Of a stretch of DNA of 5,248 nucleotides, positions 1-5,248 are shown one piece after another. The stretch spans positions 1-5,248 of the forward strand of contig CANJEU010000175.1 in the NCBI GenBank assembly GCA_947473445.1, given 5' to 3'. The first letter of the stretch is position 1; every line of letters starts with the position of its first letter. Under the pieces are notes generated by a model. It did not search any database. It was not told where the DNA came from and saw only the letters and a list, made by a program, of their open reading frames with translations. This DNA comes from Fidelibacterota bacterium. GTDB taxonomy: Bacteria; Pseudomonadota; Alphaproteobacteria; Rhodospirillales; Rhodospirillaceae. The translations under genes were made by a program, and so were the position numbers.

Positions 1-2360
1 AGGCGCGCCAGGGTCCCCCCGGGAGTGCGAAGCTGGATGTCTGAAAACAACTCGGGATCATTGCGAACCTTCTCATCGCCGCGAATCAAGATTGGGGTGC
101 GACGCTGATTTTCGATAATGATCCCGGCGGGAATCCCCTCCACCTGACCGCGCAGGGCTTCGACGAGATGGTCGATGGGCATGCCGAAGCGGCCTGCTGC
201 CACGCGATCGATATCCAGCTGGAGATAGTCCACAGTATCGTTGGAGGCTGTCATGACTTCCGATGCGCCGGGCACGGCGGTAAGGACCGTCTGAAGTTCG
301 CCCGCGAGCACCGAGAGCAATGCGTTGTCCGTGCCAAAAATTTTGACGGCCAGATCACCGCGTGCGCCGGTGAGCATTTCCGAAACACGCATCTCAATGG
401 GCTGGGTAAATGAAGCTTCGATCCCCGGCATCGTCTCCATGACTTTGCGCAATTCGTCGACGATGAAGTCCTTATCGCCGCGCCACTCGGAGGCGGGCTT
501 TAAAGCCGTGAACACGTCCGTTTCATGGAACCCCATGGGATCAAGGCCGAGCTCGTCCGAACCCATGCGAGAGATGACATCGGTGACTTCGGGCACCGCC
601 TTCATGATGGCGCGCTGAACCGCCGTGTCCCCGGCTGCCGAGTGGGCGAGATTAATGGAAGGCAATTTCATGGTCTGCATGACGATGCTGCCCTCGTCCA
701 TGGAGGGCATGAATGTCTTGCCGATGAACATGTAGGCGACAATAGCCACCGCTAGACCCACGGCCGACGCAGCGTACACGACTGGCTTTCTGTTGAAGGC
801 CGCCGTTAGCAAGCGGCGGTATGCGGGTGTCACTTTGCGCATGATCCACGGCTCGCCGTGACCACCACTTTTTAGACCATAAGACGCAAGGACCGGCACC
901 AGAGTGAGTGCGATCACGAGCGAACCGATAAGAGCGAAGACGATGGTGAGCGCGACCGGCGCGAAGAGTTTCCCCTCGAGGCCTTGCAGCGATAGGAGCG
1001 GCAGAAATACCAGCGCGATGATAATGATTCCAGCGGAGACGGGGACGGTGACCTCGGCGACCGCGCGAAAAACAACATTCAAACGCGGACGTTCCTGTTT
1101 GTGAGCGTGGTCGTGCTCAAGCCGCTCAACGATGTTCTCGACGACCACAACCGCGCCATCGACAAGCATGCCGATGGCGATTGCCAAACCGCCGAGGCTC
1201 ATGAGGTTCGCCGAGAGCCCTGTCGCCCCCATCAATAGAAAAGTGATCAGTGCCGCCATGGGCAAAGTCGTGGCTACAATCGCCGCGGCGCGCCAGTCGC
1301 CCAGGAAGATGATAAGCAGGACCACCACGAGGATGGTAGCTTCGATCAACGCCTTTTCGACTGTACTGACAGCGCGCACAATAAGGTCGGAGCGATCATA
1401 GAAGACGTGGACGCTTGTGCCGGGCGGCATGGCGTTCTGAAGGTCGGCAAGACGTGCCTGCACGCCCTCAACAACCTGGCGGGCGTCGGCGCCACGCAAC
1501 GCGACCACCAACCCCTCCACGGCTTCTCCGTTGCCGTTCCTGGTGACAGCGCCGTAGCGCGTAAGGCTGCCGATACTCACCTTGGCTACGTCGCCTAGGC
1601 GAATGACGCTGCCACTGTGTGTGGCAAGCACCATGCTCTCAAGGTCTTCCGCCGATTGGGCCGCGCCGACGGCGCGCACAATCAAGGCTTCCTCACCTTC
1701 GTTCAGGCGTCCCGCACCGTCGTTGCGATTACTGCTTTCAACGCCCACGCGCAATTCGTCGAAGGTCATGCCAACGCTATTCATTGCTACGGGATCGGGT
1801 TTGATCTCGAAGGTCCGCACCAAACCGCCCAGAGCGTTCACGTCGGCAACGCCCGGAACCGTGCGTAACGCAGGCCGGATGGTCCAGTCGAGCAACGTAC
1901 GTTTCTCGGATAGGCTCAGCGGCCCCTCGATGGTGAACATGAACATTTCCGACAGCGGCGTCGATGTCGGCGCTAGGCCACCGGAAACGGTATCGGGCAG
2001 ATCGGCCATGATCCCGGATAGCCGTTCATTGACCTGACTACGCGCCCAGTAGATGTCGGTGCCGTCCTCAAAATCGATGGTGATATCGGCAATGGCGTAT
2101 TTCGCCATGGACCGCAGCACGGCTTGGCGCGGGATGCCCAGCATCTCCATTTCGATGGGGGCAATCACACGGGTCTCGACCTCTTCGGGCGTCATACCCG
2201 GGGCCTTCAAGATGATCTTCACCTGGGCTTGCGCAATGTCCGGATATGCATCGACGGGAAGGCGCAAAAAAGACCACAGACCGATACCGGCGACGACAAG
2301 CGAGAGCACGACCACGAAGAGACGTGATGAAAGCGAGGCGGCGACTAGAGTGCGGAGCAT
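1..2360 (-). CDS. CusA/CzcA-family heavy-metal efflux RND transporter, inner-membrane pump (3' end cut by window edge)
   Basis: Proton-driven inner-membrane pump of the HME-RND family, which moves metal ions from the periplasm or cytoplasm into a tripartite channel with the adaptor encoded just upstream. The minus-strand frame is open from the ATG at 2358-2360 to the window edge: 786 codons, against about 1,030-1,060 in the family, so the last periplasmic part and TM8-12 are missing. Visible: TM1 (about residues 13-33) followed by the family sequence RLPVDAYPDI; the first periplasmic porter domain; TM2-TM6 (about 337-495); TM7 (about 526-546); and the start of the second porter domain with DEG at 555-557 and QPIEMR near 653-658. 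The TM4 motif is AIAIGMLVDGAVVVVEN, with proton-relay Asp401 and Glu408-Asn409. CzcA has a second Asp six residues earlier; here it is Ala395, as in the Cu/Ag pump CusA. The QPIEMR/GARGD region looks more CzcA-like, so the substrate (Cu/Ag or a divalent cation) stays open. The start is 6 bases after the adaptor stop, indicating co-transcription; the ribosome-binding site is weak. Family is near certain; substrate is not. Confidence 0.95.
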   Translation of the reverse strand, partial: MLRTLVAASLSSRLFVVVLSLVVAGIGLWSFLRLPVDAYPDIAQAQVKIILKAPGMTPEEVETRVIAPIEMEMLGIPRQAVLRSMAKYAIADITIDFEDGTDIYWARSQVNERLSGIMADLPDTVSGGLAPTSTPLSEMFMFTIEGPLSLSEKRTLLDWTIRPALRTVPGVADVNALGGLVRTFEIKPDPVAMNSVGMTFDELRVGVESSNRNDGAGRLNEGEEALIVRAVGAAQSAEDLESMVLATHSGSVIRLGDVAKVSIGSLTRYGAVTRNGNGEAVEGLVVALRGADARQVVEGVQARLADLQNAMPPGTSVHVFYDRSDLIVRAVSTVEKALIEATILVVVLLIIFLGDWRAAAIVATTLPMAALITFLLMGATGLSANLMSLGGLAIAIGMLVDGAVVVVENIVERLEHDHAHKQERPRLNVVFRAVAEVTVPVSAGIIIIALVFLPLLSLQGLEGKLFAPVALTIVFALIGSLVIALTLVPVLASYGLKSGGHGEPWIMRKVTPAYRRLLTAAFNRKPVVYAASAVGLAVAIVAYMFIGKTFMPSMDEGSIVMQTMKLPSINLAHSAAGDTAVQRAIMKAVPEVTDVISRMGSDELGLDPMGFHETDVFTALKPASEWRGDKDFIVDELRKVMETMPGIEASFTQPIEMRVSEMLTGARGDLAVKIFGTDNALLSVLAGELQTVLTAVPGASEVMTASNDTVDYLQLDIDRVAAGRFGMPIDHLVEALRGQVEGIPAGIIIENQRRTPILIRGDEKVRNDPELFSDIQLRTPGGTLAR

Positions 2361-2366
2361 CTGGAT

Positions 2367-3440
2367 CTACTTCGTCAATACGAGCGATTTAAGTTCGCTC
2401 AAGCCCGACACCGCGACCTGCTCGCCGGGCTTCAATCCAGAGATGACTACTGTCAAATCGCCTAACATACCGGCGGTAGTAACCTTGCGCACAGATAGCG
2501 CGCCGCCAGATTGCGTGAATACGACGCTCTCCCCAGAGAGATCTGTAATGGCGGCGCGCGGTACCGCCGCGGCCCCCGCAGGCGCAGGGGCAAACACCGC
2601 GGCCATGATCGTTCGTCCCGCGACCAAGCCCGACCCCGGCGCAATGGCGGCCTTGAGGCTCGCCGAGCGTGTGTCGGATTGAATTGCAGCCCCGGCCGAG
2701 GTCACAGTGGCTTTGACGCCACCGCCGATTTCCACCCGCATACCCGGGGTGATTTTTCCAACGAGGCGCTCGGGGATTTGCGCCTGCACTTCGTAGCGGT
2801 CCACAGCGTCCACGACATAGGGGGCGATCATGCCCTCAACGGGTTCGCCCGCCTGGATCTGCGCGCGCGTCACAACGCCGTCCATGGGCGCGGTGAGCGC
2901 GTAGGTGCCCTTTGCGCCATCGGCGTTGACAGCAGCAAGTATGCGCGACTTTTCATCATACTCCGCGTGCGCCTGGGCCAATTCAGAATCCGCTTCTTCG
3001 GCACGAATGCCGGCGACGATTCCCTCCTGGGCAAGCTGCGCCTGGCGGGTGGCATTGGCTTGCGCCACTGCAAGGCGGGCTTTGGCCTGAGCGAAACCCG
3101 CCGACAGGGTCAAGATTTCACGGCTGGCCACGATAGCAAGCACCTGGCCGCGGCGAACCGCATCGCCCTCGGCGATCATTGTTTGGATGACGGTCCCAGG
3201 GAAAGTCGCCGCGACAGCGACACGCGCATTGGGTGGCGGCGCGATGACGCCGGGGAGCGTAGCCAACAGATACTCCCTCGCCTCGCGGGCGGCGACGAAT
3301 TGCAAATCAAGGCCTTTGATCTGCGCCGCATTCACTTCAAGACGATCCGTGATTTGCGACTCACCGGCGGCACCGGCAGATCCGGTCCACATCCAAAGCG
3401 CGGCGACGGCGGCCAAAACGATCTTTTCATGAGGTATCAT
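2367..3440 (-). CDS. Efflux RND transporter periplasmic adaptor subunit (CusB/CzcB-type membrane fusion protein)
   Basis: Periplasmic adaptor that bridges the RND pump and an outer-membrane channel. Complete, 357 residues, a normal length for short CzcB-type adaptors. Residues 1-24 look like a Sec signal peptide: Lys6, a hydrophobic core (IVLAAVAALWMW) and likely cleavage after SAGA. Then comes a beta region with LEVNAAQIKGLDL near 34-46, typical of this family's N-terminus; a first lipoyl half (VAATFPGTVIQTMIAEGDAV); an Ala/Gln-rich alpha-helical hairpin of about residues 110-170 that would contact the outer-membrane channel; the second lipoyl half (YALTAPMDGVVTRAQIQAGE); a beta-barrel; and a membrane-proximal domain ending in LKPGEQVAVSGLSEL. 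The mature N-terminus has no Met or His cluster, so the three-Met metal site described for E. coli CusB is not apparent. The ATG at 3440 is chosen because it supplies the signal peptide's basic N-region and an in-frame TAA lies just upstream. First gene of the efflux operon, divergent from the regulator pair. Confidence 0.93.
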   Translation of the reverse strand: MIPHEKIVLAAVAALWMWTGSAGAAGESQITDRLEVNAAQIKGLDLQFVAAREAREYLLATLPGVIAPPPNARVAVAATFPGTVIQTMIAEGDAVRRGQVLAIVASREILTLSAGFAQAKARLAVAQANATRQAQLAQEGIVAGIRAEEADSELAQAHAEYDEKSRILAAVNADGAKGTYALTAPMDGVVTRAQIQAGEPVEGMIAPYVVDAVDRYEVQAQIPERLVGKITPGMRVEIGGGVKATVTSAGAAIQSDTRSASLKAAIAPGSGLVAGRTIMAAVFAPAPAGAAAVPRAAITDLSGESVVFTQSGGALSVRKVTTAGMLGDLTVVISGLKPGEQVAVSGLSELKSLVLTK

Positions 3441-3446
3441 CCTTCC
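3441..3446 (-). promoter_or_regulatory. Candidate ribosome binding site of the adaptor gene, abutting the start codon
   Basis: On the minus strand GGAAGG lies directly against the ATG, with no spacer, whereas 5-9 bases is usual. No other in-frame ATG is available: an in-frame TAA (minus-strand 3452-3450) blocks upstream extension, and the next possible in-frame start, a TTG at codon 9, would remove the charged end of the signal peptide. An ATG 10 bases downstream is out of frame. Either initiation is inefficient here or the purine stretch is not the real ribosome contact. Confidence 0.4.
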
Positions 3447-3458
3447 GTCTTACCGCGA

Positions 3459-3505
3459 ATTTCTGACAGGACCCTGACAATTTTTGTCAGCTTATGTTCA
3501 GAAAT
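3459..3505. promoter_or_regulatory. Probable response-regulator operator: four 11-bp-phased half-sites in nested inverted repeats
   Basis: The outer arms ATTTCTGA (3459-3466) and TCAGAAAT (3498-3505) are perfect inverted repeats, as are the inner arms CTGACAA (3474-3480) and TTGTCAG (3484-3490); both pairs are centred on base 3482. Read as half-sites, CTGACA starts at 3463 and 3474 on the plus strand, and CTGACA and CTGAAC occupy 3485-3490 and 3496-3501 on the minus strand, so all four are spaced exactly 11 bp. OmpR-family regulators bind as dimers to direct repeats about 11 bp apart; this layout fits two dimers on one helix face, head to head. The site lies between the divergent efflux and regulatory operons, so the adjacent regulator is the natural candidate to bind it. 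The repeats are seen directly; the binding protein and the sign of regulation are inferred. Confidence 0.75.
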
Positions 3506-3511
3506 GCGGCT

Positions 3512-3517
3512 TAGAAT
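3512..3517 (+). promoter_or_regulatory. Possible -10 element for the response-regulator operon
   Basis: TAGAAT differs from the TATAAT consensus at one position and lies 27 bases before the regulator start codon. No good -35 box stands 16-18 bases upstream; the nearest TTGTCA (3484-3489) is 22 bases away and belongs to the inverted repeat. An activator-dependent promoter with the operator just upstream would fit, but a chance match cannot be excluded. No equally good -10 was found on the minus strand for the efflux operon. Confidence 0.3.
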
Positions 3518-3544
3518 GACTTTCACCAAACAAGTGATGAATAA

Positions 3545-4198
3545 ATGCGTATTCTAATTGTCGAAGATGAGGCCGAACTCGCGACACGCCTCGTGGCGAA
3601 TTTAGCTCGCCACGACATGACCTGCGAGTGGCTCGCATGCGCCGAAGACGCAAAGTCGTTCGCGCTTGAGAAGTTCGATGCTCTGGTTATCGACTTGGGC
3701 CTGCCCGGCATGAGTGGTCTCGAACTGATTCGCTACCTGCGTGGAGAGAAAGTGCATACGCCGATTCTGATTTTCACGGCGCGCAGCAGCTGGCAGGAAA
3801 AGGTTGCAGGCCTCAACGCGGGGGCCGACGATTACCTAGTAAAGCCTGTACATGTTGAAGAGCTGGCGGCGCGGCTACGAGCTCTCGCTCGCCGGGCCGC
3901 AGGCCATTTGCAAGATCGGTTGACGTGCGGCGCGCTTGCGCTGGATCCGGCCGAGAAACAAGTTTACGTCGACGAGGTGCCGGTCACGGTGACCGGCAGC
4001 GAATACCGCCTACTGCTGATGTTCATGTACCGACCGCGCCAGATATTTTCCGCCGCCGACATTCTAGATCAGCTCTACGCCCTGGACGAGGAGCGTGACG
4101 CAAATACAGTGGAGGTTCTCGTGGGCCGCTTGCGACGTAAGATCGGCCGCGACCGTATCGTCACGCTACGCGGTCTTGGATACAGGTTGCAGGCCTGA
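3545..4198 (+). CDS. OmpR/PhoB-family two-component response regulator (PhoP/FeuP-like)
   Basis: Cytoplasmic transcription factor switched by phosphorylation from the partner kinase. Complete, 217 residues, usual for the family. Receiver domain about residues 1-115: acidic pocket Glu7-Asp8, phosphoacceptor Asp50 in VIDLGLPGMSG, switch Thr78 in IFTAR, and Lys100-Pro101 in DDYLVKP. Winged-helix DNA-binding domain about 125-217, with VTGSEYRLLL, the recognition-helix stretch NTVEVLVGRLRRKIG and the C-terminal hairpin VTLRGLGYRL. The sequence TARSSWQEKVAGLNAGADDY and the NTVEVLVGRLRRKIG form resemble the PhoP/QseB/FeuP branch more than the copper regulator CusR, though this was judged by eye. The frame has a TAA immediately before the ATG, which fixes the start; the ribosome-binding site is poor. 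It sits 104 bp from the divergent efflux operon and 4 bp before the kinase gene. It likely binds the operator at 3459-3505 and so controls both directions, including itself. Confidence 0.95.
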   Translation: MRILIVEDEAELATRLVANLARHDMTCEWLACAEDAKSFALEKFDALVIDLGLPGMSGLELIRYLRGEKVHTPILIFTARSSWQEKVAGLNAGADDYLVKPVHVEELAARLRALARRAAGHLQDRLTCGALALDPAEKQVYVDEVPVTVTGSEYRLLLMFMYRPRQIFSAADILDQLYALDEERDANTVEVLVGRLRRKIGRDRIVTLRGLGYRLQA

Positions 4199-4202
4199 CG
4201 CC

Positions 4203-5248
4203 ATGTTGAACCTAAAGAGCATCCGCTTCCGATTTATGTTCGCTGCCGTCCTGTGGGTCAGCATCGCCACCCTCATCGCGGGATTCGTCATCTCTGGCCT
4301 TTACCGCACCCATCTGACGAAAACCTTCAGCGATGAGCTGGACATTCACTTGATCGAACTGGTGCGCTTGGCCGACACCGATGCCGAAGGTAGACCTATG
4401 CTCAGCCGGCCCTTATCCGATCCGCGCTTCCAGGAGGTCGGATCTGGCTTCTTCTGGCAGATCGACCGGGACGGGTACGAGCCGGTGAAGTCGGCTGCTT
4501 TGAAGGATAATCAGCTCAACGGTCGTTTCTCGCGGGGTTTGAAGGAGGAGATGGGCTGGATTCCCGGCCCTTACGGCGAAGTGATGGAGTGCGGGATATC
4601 GGCGCCGTCACGCACTGGCGGACCGCCCTTACGCTTCTCTATCGCCGTGGAACGGCGCCTGCTGGAAGAAATCGTTGCCGGCTTTAATCGCGATCTCGCC
4701 ATCTCGCTTGGCGTATTCGCCGCATTGATGCTGGTGGGCGCCACACTGCAAACGCAATACGGCCTGCGTCCGGCCCGGCGGATCGCCGATAACATCGAGG
4801 CGTTGCGCTTGGGCAATACCGCCCGCCTGCCGTCGGACGTGCCCGAGGAATTCAGCGCCATCGTCTTGCGTCTCAATATGCTTCTTGATGCGCAGTCCGC
4901 CCTCGTGCAGCGAGCGCGGGTAGAGGCCGGCAACCTTGCGCACGGCATGCGCACGCCGTTAGCGTTGATTGGCGACGAGGCTGAACAGCTCGCGCGACGC
5001 GGCGAAGGCATCGCCGCCGACTTTATCCAGACCCAATGCCGGAAGATCAGCCGCCAAGTAGACTATCACATGATGCGCGCAAGTGCTGCTGGAAGCCGGG
5101 TGACTAGTTACGTGGCTACTGTGCCGGCACTGGTGCAGCAGATCGTAAACGCGATGCAGCGACTGCATGCCGACCGACGATTGACTTTCATGATTGATAT
5201 CCCCTCGACCGCTACAGCAAACTGCGACGAAGGTGATCTCTCAGAAAT
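4203..5248 (+). CDS. Sensor histidine kinase of PhoQ/FeuQ-like type (3' end cut by window edge)
   Basis: Inner-membrane kinase that should phosphorylate the regulator encoded just upstream. 348 codons are visible and the frame is open to the edge. TM1 spans about residues 12-34; a periplasmic sensor domain about 35-162; TM2 about 164-184; a HAMP-like linker from 185 with the usual Arg-Pro; and a dimerisation/phosphotransfer helix with NLAHGMRTPLAL, in which His247 is the phosphorylated residue. The ATP-binding domain has barely begun (CDEGDLSE at the end), so the N, G1 and G2 boxes lie outside. The sensor carries DPRF (73-76) followed by SGFFWQI (81-87), which I associate with PhoQ-like kinases of proteobacteria, not with CusS. 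Possible metal ligands there are His37, His49 and Cys130, but no His- or Met-rich cluster is seen. The ATG follows the regulator stop after 4 bases, so the two are almost certainly co-transcribed. Signal unknown; metal or envelope stress is inferred from the neighbouring pump. Confidence 0.92.
   Translation, partial: MLNLKSIRFRFMFAAVLWVSIATLIAGFVISGLYRTHLTKTFSDELDIHLIELVRLADTDAEGRPMLSRPLSDPRFQEVGSGFFWQIDRDGYEPVKSAALKDNQLNGRFSRGLKEEMGWIPGPYGEVMECGISAPSRTGGPPLRFSIAVERRLLEEIVAGFNRDLAISLGVFAALMLVGATLQTQYGLRPARRIADNIEALRLGNTARLPSDVPEEFSAIVLRLNMLLDAQSALVQRARVEAGNLAHGMRTPLALIGDEAEQLARRGEGIAADFIQTQCRKISRQVDYHMMRASAAGSRVTSYVATVPALVQQIVNAMQRLHADRRLTFMIDIPSTATANCDEGDLSE

Noticed and set aside
1..2360. 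AcrB-type multidrug (HAE1) pump
   Set aside because: The TM4 sequence keeps the VDGAVVVVEN heavy-metal pattern instead of the paired adjacent Asp of AcrB, and RLPVDAYPDI and QPIEMR are HME features.
2053..2682. Plus-strand open frame of 209 codons spanning the pump-adaptor junction
   Set aside because: It lies opposite two well-supported genes and gives a Ser/Thr/Arg-rich low-complexity product typical of antisense frames.
3474..3490. Inverted repeat read as a rho-independent terminator
   Set aside because: The stem is AT-rich, the T run lies in the 3-base loop and adjoining arm instead of after the stem, and it sits between two gene starts, not after a gene end.
2511..3557. Long plus-strand open frame (348 codons) antisense to the adaptor gene
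   Set aside because: It is a GC-rich shadow: the protein is Arg/His/Gly-rich with no recognisable domain, while the minus-strand frame encodes a complete adaptor with signal peptide and lipoyl domains.
4571..5011. Minus-strand open frame of 146 codons opposite the histidine kinase
   Set aside because: The plus strand carries clear kinase motifs (His247, second membrane helix); the reverse product is Arg/Ser-rich with no motif.
1..5248. Insertion sequence, CRISPR array, tRNA or phage remnant
   Set aside because: No transposase-like frame, regularly spaced long repeats, cloverleaf or phage gene was seen; the genes are tightly packed and all four read cleanly without frameshift.

Overview
The window holds four protein-coding genes in two divergent pairs around one 104-bp intergenic region. 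The GC-rich coding style is that of a proteobacterium. The regulator and kinase resemble the PhoP/PhoQ (FeuP/FeuQ-like) two-component family common in Alphaproteobacteria, so an alphaproteobacterial origin is my best guess; this is inferred from protein character only, with no rRNA or other marker present.

Left half (bases 1-3440), minus strand: a two-gene heavy-metal efflux operon. The first gene encodes an exported periplasmic adaptor (membrane fusion protein, CusB/CzcB type; complete). Six bases after its stop begins a CusA/CzcA-type RND inner-membrane pump, which runs off the left edge with 786 codons visible and roughly a quarter of the usual length missing. No outer-membrane channel gene (CusC/CzcC type) is seen; it could lie beyond the left edge or elsewhere in the genome.

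Middle (3441-3544): the intergenic region carries the most striking signal in the window. Four copies of a CTGACA-like half-site start at 3463, 3474, 3485 and 3496, exactly 11 bp apart. The first two are on the plus strand and the last two on the minus strand, giving nested inverted repeats that share one centre at base 3482. This is what tandem binding of two OmpR-family response-regulator dimers facing each other would need, so it is the likely operator for both divergent transcripts.

Right half (3545-5248), plus strand: an OmpR/PhoB-family response regulator (complete) followed after 4 bases by a membrane histidine kinase that is cut at the right edge, just as its ATP-binding domain begins.

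Together they read as one module: the kinase senses a periplasmic signal, probably metal-related, and phosphorylates the regulator; the regulator binds the shared operator and controls the adaptor-pump operon and its own genes. The transported metal cannot be fixed from sequence. The TM4 motif of the pump has the CusA-like pattern (one Asp, not two), while other parts look like CzcA. I see no mobile element, CRISPR array, RNA gene or clearly new system type; the window is a metal-efflux locus with an unusually symmetric operator.
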